A DNA stretch of 18,440 nucleotides. Origin: Ilumatobacter sp. GTDB lineage: Bacteria > Actinomycetota > Acidimicrobiia > Acidimicrobiales > Ilumatobacteraceae. Shown piece after piece: positions 5,977 to 14,102 of the stretch; the first letter of the stretch is position 1, and the number at the start of each line of letters is the position of its first letter. The notes beneath the pieces were generated by a model, which saw only the letters and a program-made list of their open reading frames with translations, made no database searches and had not been told where the DNA came from. The stretch covers positions 1 to 18,440 of the forward strand of contig JAJCXU010000582.1 of NCBI GenBank assembly GCA_029263275.1. Direction: 5' to 3'. The translations under genes were made by a program, and so were the position numbers.

Positions 5977-6948
5977 GTGCGTGCCGACCGTCTTGTTGCG
6001 ACCCTGCTGCTGATTCAGGCGCGGGGCAAGGTCACGACCGCAGAGGTTGCCGATGCGCTCGAGGTGTCCGAGCGAACAGCACGGCGCGATCTGGACGCGC
6101 TGTCGATGGCTGGCATTCCGGTGTACTCACAGCAGGGGAGAGGGGGTGGTTGGTCGTTGATCGGCGGCGCCACCACTGACCTCACCGGCTTCAGGTCGGC
6201 AGAGGCGCGGGCATTGTTGACGATGGCCGCCGCGACCGGCTCGGCAACGCCGGAGTTCTCGACCGCCATCCAGAAGTTGGTGCAGGCGCTGCCCGAGCCC
6301 ATGCGTGCCGAAGCTCGCCGCGTCACCGCGTCGGTCTTGACCGACGACGCCCGGTGGGGGAACTCGCGGGCCACGGTGCTCGACGAGCCCCGGAGCGACG
6401 AGTTCATCGAACCAATTCAAGCGGCGGTGATCGAGCGTCGACGTGTTCTGTTGTCGTATGACACGCCGCGCAAGGGCGTGAGTACGCGCTGGGCCGAGCC
6501 GCTCGGGCTGGTGATCAAACGTGCAACGTGGTATCTCCTCGCCCGAACCGAAGCCGGGCAGCGATCCTTCCGCATCGATCGAGTCGTCGCTGTCGAAGTG
6601 CTCGACGACGTGTTCGAGAGCCCAGACGATTTCGACCTTGCTGCTGCATGGAACGAGATCACCGCGGGCTACGAAGCTCAGCACCGTCGCTTCGAAATCG
6701 AGGCGATCGTCGAGGAGTGGGCGATTCCTGCGTTGCGTTCTCTTGGTGTTGAGGTGAGTCTGGGAGACCGGCTCGAGGACGACAGGTTCGCGGCGACGCT
6801 CGGTGGAATGAGCGTCGAGGTGCTCGCCGCCGAGATCGCCGGCGTGATGCACGGCATCGAGTTGTGCGACGCACCGGAGATCGAGGCCCGGCTCGCTGAG
6901 ATCGGCGCGGCGCTGGTGAGCCGCTTCGGCGAGCACGTGGGCAGATAG
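5977..6948 (+). CDS. WYL-domain transcriptional regulator, HTH-WYL
   Basis: This encodes 323 residues from GTG 5977. I chose this start because the helix-turn-helix begins at once (RADRLVATLLLIQARGKVTT, then LEVSERTARRDLDAL at about 29-43) and because a frame extended up to 5791 would code through the hairpin, G tract and palindrome. A weak SD-like TGAGG at 5969-5973 is followed closely by the GTG. Residues about 140-215 are a WYL domain: VLLSYDTPRKG, TWYLLAR with W185-Y186-L187, and RSFRIDRVV. A WCX-type C-terminal region follows. WYL proteins sense a ligand, often nucleotide or DNA-damage linked, and switch genes. No target is evident nearby beyond its own promoter. rimO follows after 10 bp, so the two may share a transcript. 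Confidence 0.9.
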   Translation: MRADRLVATLLLIQARGKVTTAEVADALEVSERTARRDLDALSMAGIPVYSQQGRGGGWSLIGGATTDLTGFRSAEARALLTMAAATGSATPEFSTAIQKLVQALPEPMRAEARRVTASVLTDDARWGNSRATVLDEPRSDEFIEPIQAAVIERRRVLLSYDTPRKGVSTRWAEPLGLVIKRATWYLLARTEAGQRSFRIDRVVAVEVLDDVFESPDDFDLAAAWNEITAGYEAQHRRFEIEAIVEEWAIPALRSLGVEVSLGDRLEDDRFAATLGGMSVEVLAAEIAGVMHGIELCDAPEIEARLAEIGAALVSRFGEHVGR

Positions 6949-6958
6949 CGTCCTGCGA

Positions 6959-8323
6959 ATGGTGCAGCGGTTCTACGTCGAGACCTTGGGCTGCCCGAAG
7001 AACGATGTCGATTCCGACAAGCTGGTCGGAGCGCTCCTCGCCGATGGCATGGAGCCGACCGACGATGCCGCCGCTGCCGACCTCGTGGTCGTCAACACCT
7101 GTGCATTCATCGACGAGGCGCGCAAGGAGTCGATCGACACGATCCTCGCACTCGATGAGCAACGCCTCGACGGGTCGAAGCTCGTCGTCACCGGATGTAT
7201 GGCCGAGCGCTATGGCGACGAACTCGCGGCCGAGCTTCCCGAGGTCGACCAAGTCGCCGGGTTTGGCCAGGCGTTCAACATCGACATCGCGGTGCGTGAC
7301 GGCAGCGAGGTGCCGAATCGCGGGGCGGGCTCACGCAAGCTCATCCCGGTGTCGGAAGTACCGCTGCCCGAGTTCGACCTGCTCAACCTGCCGCGGCCGA
7401 AGTCAGCTGTGCCGTGGGCGTACGTCAAGATCGCGGAGGGCTGCGACCGGTCGTGCGGGTTCTGCGCGATCCCGAGCTTCCGCGGGCCGCAGCGCAGCCG
7501 AGATGTGTCGTCGATCCTCACCGAAGTCGAGCAGTTGGAGGCCCGTGAGATCGTGCTCGTTGCACAGGACCTCGCCTCCTATGGCAAGGATCGCCCCGAC
7601 GAGATGGGTGCTGGTTCGATTGTTCCGCTGATCGACGCCGTGGCAGCCGAGGTCGATCGAGTCCGCCTGCTGTACTTGTACCCGAGCGACCTCACCGACG
7701 GGCTGATCGACTCGATCTGCAACACAGGTGTCCCGTATTTCGACCTGTCGCTGCAGCACGTCAGCAAGCCGCTGCTTCGCAAGATGCGGCGCTGGGGCGA
7801 CGGGCAGCGATTCCTCGACCGGATCGCCGACATCCGTGAGCGCGAGCCTGATGCCGCATTCCGCAGCAACTTCATCGTCGGTTACCCCGGCGAAACCGAG
7901 GACGACCACGACCAACTGCTGCACTTCGTCGAAGCGGCGCAGCTCGACTGGTGCGGTTTCTTTTCATACAGCAATGAGGACGGCACGTATGCCGCCGACC
8001 TCGTTGCGCAGGGCGAAGGTGTCGTCGCCGACGCGTTGATGCACGAACGCCTCGCCGAGTTGCGTGAGTTGCAGGACGACATCACCGCAACACGCCGAGA
8101 CGACTTGATCGGCTCGACGATCAACGTTCTCGTCGACGCCGCAGGGGTCGGACGCAGTCATCGCGAAGCGCCTGAGATCGATGGAATCGTCCACGTCGGG
8201 CAGAATGCTCCTGTGGGAGAGTTTGTCGACGTCGAAATCGTTGACGCGCTCGGGCCTGATCTCGTGGCCGCGGGCGTCGATGTCGCGTCGCTCGACGACG
8301 AGGCGGAGGTCGGCCAGCACTGA
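6959..8323 (+). CDS. rimO: Ribosomal protein S12 methylthiotransferase RimO
   Basis: This encodes 454 residues. The N-terminal UPF0004 region has the three cluster cysteines C12 (ETLGCPKN), C48 (VNTCAF) and C80 (TGCMAER). The radical-SAM motif is C162, C166, C169 in GCDRSCGFCAIPSFRGPQRSR-type context, followed by SLQHVSKPLLRKMRRWGD and NFIVGYPGET, and a C-terminal TRAM-like part. RimO adds a methylthio group to an aspartate of ribosomal protein S12, using two 4Fe-4S clusters and SAM. GCPKN and the RGPQRSR context favour RimO over the tRNA enzyme MiaB. It starts 10 bp after the WYL gene, with no Shine-Dalgarno and with TAGCGT at 6946-6951 as a possible -10, and overlaps pgsA by one base. Confidence 0.93.
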   Translation: MVQRFYVETLGCPKNDVDSDKLVGALLADGMEPTDDAAAADLVVVNTCAFIDEARKESIDTILALDEQRLDGSKLVVTGCMAERYGDELAAELPEVDQVAGFGQAFNIDIAVRDGSEVPNRGAGSRKLIPVSEVPLPEFDLLNLPRPKSAVPWAYVKIAEGCDRSCGFCAIPSFRGPQRSRDVSSILTEVEQLEAREIVLVAQDLASYGKDRPDEMGAGSIVPLIDAVAAEVDRVRLLYLYPSDLTDGLIDSICNTGVPYFDLSLQHVSKPLLRKMRRWGDGQRFLDRIADIREREPDAAFRSNFIVGYPGETEDDHDQLLHFVEAAQLDWCGFFSYSNEDGTYAADLVAQGEGVVADALMHERLAELRELQDDITATRRDDLIGSTINVLVDAAGVGRSHREAPEIDGIVHVGQNAPVGEFVDVEIVDALGPDLVAAGVDVASLDDEAEVGQH

Positions 8324-8913
8324 TGAACACCACCGAAGCAACGCAGAGCGAAGGGCTGTCCATCGCGAGTTGGGCCAACGCCATCACCACCGCGAGGTTG
8401 TTGCTGTCTCCGGTGATGTTCTGGATCATCCCCGATCATCCGCGAGGGGCCTGGCTGGCGTTTGGGTTCTGGTTCGTGCTGTGCTTCAGCGACGGCATCG
8501 ACGGTTACGTGGCCCGTCGTCGAGGCCCCACAGCGGCTGGCGCATTTCTTGACCCGTTGGCCGACAAGGTTTTGGTGCTGGGGGCCATGTTCACCCTCGT
8601 CAGTACCAACGTGTTCTGGGTGGTGCCGGTCATCATCATCGCCGCCCGCGAGTTGATCATCAGCGTCTACCGCGTGGTGGTCAGTGGCAAGGGGATCAGT
8701 GTCCCGGCTTCTCAGCTCGCGAAGTACAAGACCTTTGCTCAGCAGCTTGCCGTGGGGTTCGCCCTGCTGCCCTGGACGGCGTTGGATGCAACCTGGCTGT
8801 GGAAGGGCCTGCTGTGGGCAGCGGTGGCGTTGGCGTTGATCAGCGGTGCGCAGTATCTGCACTACGCTCGCAATCCCCAGAACGTCTCGGCGGCCGCACC
8901 CGCCAACACCTGA
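8323..8913 (+). CDS. pgsA: CDP-alcohol phosphatidyltransferase, PgsA-type
   Basis: This encodes 196 residues whose ATG overlaps the rimO stop (TGATG), implying translational coupling. The CDP-alcohol phosphotransferase signature is intact at residues 57-81: D57, D60-G61, A64-R65, G73, D77 and D81. Several hydrophobic stretches (about 22-37, 42-56, 82-104, 105-120, 137-180) indicate an integral membrane protein. It is probably CDP-diacylglycerol-glycerol-3-phosphate 3-phosphatidyltransferase, the first committed step to phosphatidylglycerol and cardiolipin in the inner membrane. The rimO-pgsA-cinA order seen here is common in bacteria and supports this over related phosphatidylinositol-phosphate synthases. 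Confidence 0.88.
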   Translation: MNTTEATQSEGLSIASWANAITTARLLLSPVMFWIIPDHPRGAWLAFGFWFVLCFSDGIDGYVARRRGPTAAGAFLDPLADKVLVLGAMFTLVSTNVFWVVPVIIIAARELIISVYRVVVSGKGISVPASQLAKYKTFAQQLAVGFALLPWTALDATWLWKGLLWAAVALALISGAQYLHYARNPQNVSAAAPANT

Positions 8914-8954
8914 CAGAGTGACGCATGGGGTCAGGCCCCTTTCGCAACTCCTGG

Positions 8955-8966
8955 CACACTGCGTCG
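8955..8966 (+). promoter_or_regulatory. Candidate leaderless promoter -10 of cinA
   Basis: CACACT at 8955-8960 ends 6 bp before the ATG at 8967 and no Shine-Dalgarno lies between them. It matches only A2, A4 and T6 of the -10 consensus and no good -35 is seen, so this is weak on its own but fits the pattern at other starts in the window. Confidence 0.35.
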
Positions 8967-10208
8967 ATGCGCTGTGATGTCCTCGCCGTCGGCACCGAAC
9001 TTCTTCTCGGGCAAATCATCGATTCGAACTCGGCCTGGATCGGCGGAGAATTGGCCGCCAGCGGGATCGACTCACTCGTGCAGGTCAAGGTGGGCGACAA
9101 CGTCGGGCGCATCGAGGCGCAGCTCAATCGCATGCTCGTCGACGCTGATGCGGTCATCATGTGCGGCGGGCTCGGCCCGACACACGACGATCTGACACGC
9201 AATGCGATCGCGAACGTGATGGGCGTTGAGCTGATCGAGGACGCGGCGGTGGTCGCGAGAATCCGTGAGATGTTCGAGTCGCGTGGTCGGACGATGGCTG
9301 AAAACAATCGGCGCCAGGCCGAGGTGCCGGTCGGAGCCTCGATCATTGCCCAGACTCGCGGGACCGCTCCCGGATTGATCTGCCCGATCAACATCGATGG
9401 CGTCGACAAGGTGATCTACGCAGTGCCCGGCGTGCCACATGAGATGCGCGACATGGTCGAACGCTCGATCATTCCCGATCTCCTCGAGCGCAGCGGTGAG
9501 ACCGCCGTCATCGCCTCGCGTGTCCTGCGCACCTGGGGTGAGAGCGAGAGTGGGCTCAACGAGAAGCTCGACGACATCATCGACCAGCTTGAGACGCCAG
9601 ACACTCCGACGCTGGCATTTCTTGCGAGCGGCTGGAACGGGCTCAAGGTTCGCCTGACCGCAAAGGACGCAACGCTTGACGGGTGTCGTGCTCAGCTCGA
9701 CCGGTGGGAGACCGCCGTCCGGCACGAGATCGACGACCTCATCTTCGGGACCGACGACGACACGATGGAATCGGTCGTACTCGACTTGTGTCGCCAGCGC
9801 GGTCTGACGTTGGCGGTCGCCGAATCAGTCACCGGTGGACTCGTCGGTGGGCGCTTGACCGACATCCCAGGATCGAGTGATGTGTTCCGGGGCGGCGTCA
9901 TCAGCTACGCCACCGAGGTCAAGCAGACGTTGCTCGGCGTTGGAGACGGACCAGTCGTCAGTGAGGCGGCGGCACGCCAGATGGCAGTTGGAGTTCGAGA
10001 CCGGTTGGGCGCCGACATCGGGTTGTCGCTGACCGGCGTCGCCGGGCCCGCAGAGCAGGACGGTCAGCCCGCAGGAACGCTATTCGTCGGGATGGTCGGA
10101 CCGGGTTTCGAGGAGGTCCGACAGGCCAACATGCCGGGCTTGCGTGAGCTGATGCGCCAGTTCTCCGTCATCACTGCGCTGGGGTTTCTTCGACGACACC
10201 TCGTGTGA
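8967..10208 (+). CDS. cinA: CinA-family protein: MoCF-like N-terminus plus NMN amidohydrolase domain
   Basis: This encodes 413 residues from ATG 8967, where homology begins with MRCDVLAVGTELLLGQIIDS. An ATG at 8925 would add 14 unconserved residues. Residues 1-170 are the MoCF_biosynth-like domain (CGGLGPTHDDLTRNA at 67-80; AVPGVPHEM at 152-160), linked in family members to ADP-ribose or CoA pyrophosphatase activity. Residues about 265-413 are the CinA C-terminal domain: AVAESVTGG with S287, the expected catalytic serine, then ISYATEVKQTLLGV and SLTGVAGP. This domain deamidates nicotinamide mononucleotide in pyridine-nucleotide recycling. The usual cysteine of AESCTGG is valine here. It follows pgsA by 53 bp; recA or clgR, often next in this cluster, is absent. 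Confidence 0.92.
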   Translation: MRCDVLAVGTELLLGQIIDSNSAWIGGELAASGIDSLVQVKVGDNVGRIEAQLNRMLVDADAVIMCGGLGPTHDDLTRNAIANVMGVELIEDAAVVARIREMFESRGRTMAENNRRQAEVPVGASIIAQTRGTAPGLICPINIDGVDKVIYAVPGVPHEMRDMVERSIIPDLLERSGETAVIASRVLRTWGESESGLNEKLDDIIDQLETPDTPTLAFLASGWNGLKVRLTAKDATLDGCRAQLDRWETAVRHEIDDLIFGTDDDTMESVVLDLCRQRGLTLAVAESVTGGLVGGRLTDIPGSSDVFRGGVISYATEVKQTLLGVGDGPVVSEAAARQMAVGVRDRLGADIGLSLTGVAGPAEQDGQPAGTLFVGMVGPGFEEVRQANMPGLRELMRQFSVITALGFLRRHLV

Positions 10209-10287
10209 GCGGCCGCGGGCGCCCCGTGCTGCTGACGCACGTTGACGCTGTTCGCTGGCTACCGTCTGGGGGCCTGGAAGGCTGACG

Positions 10288-12423
10288 ATGACGAACGACT
10301 GGAATGCAGAACGGCCACTGGCCGTCAACGGCCCACCTGGTCGGCCGCTGCTCAGCGCTGCGGAGCGGCGCCAACGCAACCTCGTCATCGCGCTGAGCAT
10401 TGGCGGCGTGCTCGTGCTCATCGCCGGGATGATCGCCTTTGTTGCGTCTCAAGGCGGCGATGAGTCGTCGGCACCGTCAACCGTGTTGCCGACGTCGGCA
10501 CCGATCACCGAACCGGCGACCACCACGACCGAAGCAACGACGACCACGGTGGCGTCCACGACGACGACACCGTCAACGACGGTCCCTCTGCCGGCGGTTG
10601 CGGAGGCCGGGGATGATCTGCTCGTCGATCGGGCGGTCGAGTTCAAGCTGGTCGCCACAAATGTTGCCGAGGGCACACCGAACGCAGCAATCCGCTGGAC
10701 GCAGACCGCCGGGCCGGACGTGACTGCCGGCGTCGGCAGTTTGCGCGGTGCGGAAGCTGTGGCCATCGCGCCGCCGAATGTGTCGACGCTTGCGTTCACC
10801 CTCGAGGTCGCCGGAACCGACGGAGTCGCAACGGACGATGTCGTCGTCCGAGTGTTGGAGGATGCAGATCAGGCCGTGTTCGTCGATGGCGAACGCGGCG
10901 ATGATGCCGCAGACGGAACGATCGGAACGCCCTTCCGCAGCCTGGCGGCTGCGGTGCAGTCCTCTCCCGGCAAAGACATCTACGTGCGCAGCGTCGGTAC
11001 GTATGACACCAGCGCGGCCTCACTCGACCTGAGCGACGGGATGAGTCTCTACGGCGGGTTCGACGACAACTGGATGCGCGACACCAACCGACGCGCCGTG
11101 ATCCACGGAGCAGCGATAGCAATCCGGGCAACGGGAGCGTCGCCTCGCCGATTGTCCGCGATCGAGGTGTCGGCCGGCGATGCGTCACCCGGCAACAACT
11201 CGGCCGGCGTCCTTGTCCAGGACGCGGGCACGATCAGTGTGCTCGACAGCCGAATCGTCGGCGGTGACGGTGGAGCCGGTGTCGATGGCGCCCCCGGCGG
11301 CCGGAGCTCGGGCATCTTCGTTGGCGGCGCAACAGAGGTGAGAATCGAGCGGTCGACCGTCAATGCGGGACGCGGCGGTCGCGGTGGAGACGGCGTCGCA
11401 GTCGATGCCTCGGCCGGCACTGCCGCCGTGGGCGGAGACGCCAGCGGTCGGGATGCCGGCGCCGGCGGTGGATCGGGCGAGGTCGCGGGCGGTCGCGGCG
11501 GCGATGGCGGCAACACCAGCGGCGGGTCGAATGCTCCTGGCGGTGGAGCTGGAGGATCGAGTGGTTCACCGGATGGTCAACCTGGGCGCGGTGGATCAGG
11601 AGGCAACGGAGGCCGAGGCGGCAATGGCGGAGTGGACTCGGTCACTGCCGACGACGGCGCAACGGTGCCGATTGGACGAGATGGCGTCGCTGGTGATGCC
11701 GGGTCAGCAGGCTCAGGCGGATCGGGCGGCGGCGGCGGTAACGGACCGCTCCTGGTCGACGGTGGTGGCGGGGCCGGCGGCGGCGCAGGCGGCGTCGCAT
11801 CAGAAGGTGCTGCCCCCGGTGGAGGCGGCGGTGGGGCGATTGGCCTGTGGACGGTCGGGGTCGAACGTCTCGTCATCGTCGAGTCGCTCGTTGCCGGAGG
11901 CCGTGGAGGCGACGGTGGCGCTGGAGCGCTCGCAACGGAAGCACAAACCGGTGGCACTGGTGGCCGAGGTGCGGCTGGCGTCGACGGGGTCTTCGCTGAT
12001 GGCGGAAACGGTGGCGGTGGCGGCGGTGGCGGTGCCGGCGGAAACGGTGGCCAGGGCGGCGGCGGCGCGGGCGGCCCGTCCTTCGGCATGTTGACGACAC
12101 ACGTCGCGATCGTCGAGATCTCTGCCACGACCGTGCGCGGCGGTGGTGGTGGCAACGGTGCCGATGGCGGCATCGGTGGTGCTCCTGGCCTCGGTGGTAC
12201 TGACGGCAGCGATCGCAATGGCGGCGCGGGCGGAGCTCCTGCCGACGACGTCAACGCCGAGGCTGGTGCCGGTGCGTCCGGTGGTTCTTCCTACGGATGG
12301 TTCGACGACAACGCCGCCAGTCAAGTGTTCGATGCCGCCGAGTTCATCGAGGGGACCGCCGGCACCGGCGGCAGCGGCTCGACGCCCGGCGACGACGGAT
12401 TCCAGATCTCAGCCAACGTCTGA
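10288..12423 (+). CDS. Membrane-anchored glycine-rich surface protein, PGRS-like, with K319/PKD-like domain
   Basis: This encodes 711 residues; GGAAGG at 10276-10281 is a good ribosome binding site 6 bp before the ATG. A cytoplasmic basic head ends at RRQR, followed by one membrane helix at about 32-53 (NLVIALSIGGVLVLIAGMIA). A Ser/Thr/Pro linker spans 60-101. Residues about 104-192 resemble a K319/PKD domain (AEAGDD, IRWTQTAGPDV, APPNVSTLAFTLEVAG). Residues 197-260 resemble the entry of a right-handed beta helix (VFVDGERGDD, GTPFRSLAAAV, SLYGGFDDNW). From about 325 to 650 the chain is dominated by GG-containing repeats, interrupted by beta-strand-like turns such as SGIFVGGATEVRIERSTVNA and LWTVGVERLVIVESLVAGG. 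The glycine-rich part probably decorates loops of a beta helix on the cell surface. No enzyme motif is seen. Function unknown. Confidence 0.85.
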   Translation: MTNDWNAERPLAVNGPPGRPLLSAAERRQRNLVIALSIGGVLVLIAGMIAFVASQGGDESSAPSTVLPTSAPITEPATTTTEATTTTVASTTTTPSTTVPLPAVAEAGDDLLVDRAVEFKLVATNVAEGTPNAAIRWTQTAGPDVTAGVGSLRGAEAVAIAPPNVSTLAFTLEVAGTDGVATDDVVVRVLEDADQAVFVDGERGDDAADGTIGTPFRSLAAAVQSSPGKDIYVRSVGTYDTSAASLDLSDGMSLYGGFDDNWMRDTNRRAVIHGAAIAIRATGASPRRLSAIEVSAGDASPGNNSAGVLVQDAGTISVLDSRIVGGDGGAGVDGAPGGRSSGIFVGGATEVRIERSTVNAGRGGRGGDGVAVDASAGTAAVGGDASGRDAGAGGGSGEVAGGRGGDGGNTSGGSNAPGGGAGGSSGSPDGQPGRGGSGGNGGRGGNGGVDSVTADDGATVPIGRDGVAGDAGSAGSGGSGGGGGNGPLLVDGGGGAGGGAGGVASEGAAPGGGGGGAIGLWTVGVERLVIVESLVAGGRGGDGGAGALATEAQTGGTGGRGAAGVDGVFADGGNGGGGGGGGAGGNGGQGGGGAGGPSFGMLTTHVAIVEISATTVRGGGGGNGADGGIGGAPGLGGTDGSDRNGGAGGAPADDVNAEAGAGASGGSSYGWFDDNAASQVFDAAEFIEGTAGTGGSGSTPGDDGFQISANV

Positions 12424-12434
12424 GATGACGTCGT

Positions 12435-12464
12435 CCCTCCCGGGGAGGGGGGTTCGTCAACCCC
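12435..12464 (+). terminator. Candidate GC hairpins after the glycine-rich protein gene
   Basis: CCCTCC (12435-12440) can pair with GGAGGG (12444-12449) across a 3-base loop, and GGGGTT (12449-12454) can pair with AACCCC (12459-12464) across a 4-base loop. The two share one base, so they could be alternative or nearly stacked. They begin 11 bp after the stop and precede the tRNA. No U-tract follows. Confidence 0.5.
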
Positions 12465-12514
12465 AGGGGTCGTGGTCGTGTCCGGATGCGGCCGGGTACG
12501 CTCGTCGCAACCAC

Positions 12515-12591
12515 GCCCCCGTAGCTCAGTGGATGAGAGCAGCGGGTTTCTACCCCGTCGGTCGCAGGTTCGAGTCCTGCCGGGGGCGCCA
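12515..12591 (+). tRNA. tRNA-Arg(TCT)
   Basis: The cloverleaf folds cleanly: acceptor stem GCCCCCG (12515-12521) with CGGGGGC (12581-12587), D stem GCTC/GAGC, anticodon stem GCGGG/CCCGT with one G-T pair, seven-base loop TTTCTAC, and T arm GCAGG-TTCGAGT-CCTGC. The anticodon TCT at 12549-12551 reads AGA and, by wobble, AGG. Discriminator G is followed by an encoded CCA. TACGCT at 12497-12502 may be the -10. No other tRNA is nearby. Confidence 0.95.
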
Positions 12592-12648
12592 AACCATGTG
12601 CTGGCCCGCTTGAACGCGTGCTGAGACGCGGCGCAGGTCAGACCGGAG

Positions 12649-12677
12649 TTCGGAACGGCGTCTGGCGCCGTTATCCT
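12649..12677 (+). promoter_or_regulatory. Candidate carD promoter
   Basis: TATCCT at 12672-12677 is a good -10; TTCGGA at 12649-12654 is a weak -35 at the standard 17-bp spacing. A leader of about 60 bases would precede the carD GTG. Confidence 0.45.
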
Positions 12678-12741
12678 GGTTGTTCGCTGTGGGGACCGGA
12701 TTCGCCGTGTTGCCACTCATCGACCCCCAAAGAGGTTCTGC

Positions 12742-13275
12742 GTGAAATACAAGAAGGGCGAAGTCGTCATCTATCCCCAGCACGGTGCGTGCAAAGTCGA
12801 GGGGACCAAGAAGATGGAGTTCTTCGGTGAGAAGCAGGACTACCTCATTCTCACCACGGTCATCAACGAAATGACCCTGCGCGTGCCTGTCGACAAGACC
12901 GACGAGGTGGGCGTTCGCCCGCCCGTGTCGGCCGACGAACTCGAAGACCTCGTGTCCGTGCTTGCCAAGCCCGACCCGCGTGTGCCGAGCAACTGGAGCC
13001 GCCGCTTCAAGAACCACCAGGAAAAGCTGAAGAGTGGCGACGTCTACCAGGTCGCCGAAGTGGTGCGAAACCTCGCCGCTCGCAATCGTGACGCATCGCT
13101 GTCTGCCGCTGAGCGCACGATGTACGAACGGGCCCGCGTCAATCTCGTCTCTGAGATCTCACCCGCTCTGAAGGTGTCGGCCGAAGACGCCGAGATCTAC
13201 CTCGATGACGCGCTCGCGAAGGGCGTGCTCAAAGACGGCGAAGAAGAAGAGACGCCCAAGAAGAAGAAGAAGTGA
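12742..13275 (+). CDS. carD: CarD-family RNA polymerase-binding transcription factor
   Basis: This encodes 177 residues from GTG 12742, with AAAGAGG at 12729-12735 as ribosome binding site. The N-terminal Tudor-like RNA-polymerase interaction domain is clear: YKKGEVVIYPQHGACKVEG, LILTTVINEMTLRVPVDK and VGVRPPVS at about 3-62. The C-terminal helical DNA-binding domain follows, with NWSRRFKNHQEKLKSGD at 93-109 including the tryptophan family members use to stabilise the open promoter bubble, then VAEVVRNLAARNRD and LSAAERTMYERARVNLVSEIS. Family members bind the RNA polymerase beta subunit and affect rRNA and many other promoters. A Glu-then-Lys tail (about 167-177) is an extension of unknown use. 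It is transcribed alone and ends toward a convergent gene. Confidence 0.95.
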   Translation: MKYKKGEVVIYPQHGACKVEGTKKMEFFGEKQDYLILTTVINEMTLRVPVDKTDEVGVRPPVSADELEDLVSVLAKPDPRVPSNWSRRFKNHQEKLKSGDVYQVAEVVRNLAARNRDASLSAAERTMYERARVNLVSEISPALKVSAEDAEIYLDDALAKGVLKDGEEEETPKKKKK

Positions 13276-13279
13276 CGGC

Positions 13280-13297
13280 TGGGGCCGTTGTGCCCCA
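13280..13297 (+). terminator. Candidate carD terminator hairpin
   Basis: TGGGGC (13280-13285) pairs with GCCCCA (13292-13297) across a 6-base loop, starting 4 bp after the carD stop. There is no U-tract. Confidence 0.45.
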
Positions 13298-13311
13298 CCT
13301 CACTCTCTCCG

Positions 13312-13339
13312 CTTCACCGACGCACGTCGTCAGGTGAAG
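13312..13339. terminator. Hairpin between convergent carD and nuclease genes
   Basis: CTTCACCGACG (13312-13322) pairs with CGTC (13328-13331) and GGTGAAG (13333-13339), a stem of 7 and 4 pairs with one bulged base and a 5-base loop. It overlaps the stop codon of the minus-strand gene at 13330-13332 and could stop transcription from either side. Confidence 0.45.
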
Positions 13340-14061
13340 TCGCCCTCGACCCAGTCGAGGTCGAATCGCACCGTCACCGGCAGGTGATCTGAGAGCGCTG
13401 CCCAATCGGGGCTTCCCGCGGGCACCGTGGTGGACACGTTCGCGGCATCTGGCGGCAGCAGTACATGATCGAGAACCTGCATTGGTGAAGCTGCCGGATT
13501 GGTCGCCGGCGGCGTGATGTGCTCGATGCCGGGCAACGCGGCGATGATGCTCGGGTCGGTGTCGTCGTTGAGGTCGCCGGCGACGACTGCGGGAGGCGCG
13601 TCGCCATGGGCCGCCATGATCTCGCCGACAGCCAACGCCTCGGCGTATCGAGCGGGCCCCTCGTCACCCGGCGAGAGGTGGAGGTTGTAGATGCGGTAGG
13701 CCGAGGTGTCGGCACGACCGACGAGACACCACTGGGCGATGCGGCGCTTGTAGCGCCACTTCGTTCGCCCCTCGCTGACCTCGCTGTGCCCGGCAGCGTC
13801 GAGCAGGTGCGGGGTCATGATCGCCAAACCTTCGGCCGCATCTGCGAAGAGCGGTGTGAACGGATAGTGCTTCAGGGCCCACGTGTACCGCATGCCGAGC
13901 TGCTCAGCGATCTGGCGCGCCTGGCTCTGCCTGACTTCCTGCAACACCACCACATCGGGTGATTCGGTTTCGAGTGCAGCTGCGAGTGCCTCGGTGTCGG
14001 GCTTTGCTGACCCGCGTACGTTCCACGTGGTCACCGTCCAAGAACGTGCTTCGGTCGCCAT
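13330..14061 (-). CDS. Endonuclease/exonuclease/phosphatase-family protein
   Basis: This encodes 243 residues from ATG 14059-14061. The metal-dependent phosphoesterase fold motifs appear in the right order: TWNVRG (N14), LQEVR (E42), YNLHLS (N126, H128), AGDLNDD (D163, N165), LDHVLLP, and SDHLPV (D225, H226). Enzymes of this fold cut phosphodiester or phosphomonoester bonds in DNA, RNA, lipids or small molecules; the substrate cannot be read. No signal peptide or membrane segment is seen, so a cytoplasmic enzyme is likely. It starts without a Shine-Dalgarno, with GAGAAT as a possible -10 at 14068-14073 on the minus strand, 6 bp before the ATG. It is convergent with carD. Confidence 0.85.
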   Translation of the reverse strand: MATEARSWTVTTWNVRGSAKPDTEALAAALETESPDVVVLQEVRQSQARQIAEQLGMRYTWALKHYPFTPLFADAAEGLAIMTPHLLDAAGHSEVSEGRTKWRYKRRIAQWCLVGRADTSAYRIYNLHLSPGDEGPARYAEALAVGEIMAAHGDAPPAVVAGDLNDDTDPSIIAALPGIEHITPPATNPAASPMQVLDHVLLPPDAANVSTTVPAGSPDWAALSDHLPVTVRFDLDWVEGDFT

Positions 14062-14102
14062 CGACTCATTCTCGCAAACTCGGCGCTGTCCGGTGCGGTT
14101 CC

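Noticed and set aside
11577..12254. Minus-strand proline-rich open frame opposite the glycine-rich protein
   Set aside because: The proline runs are the complement of GG repeats; no start signal or motif supports it.
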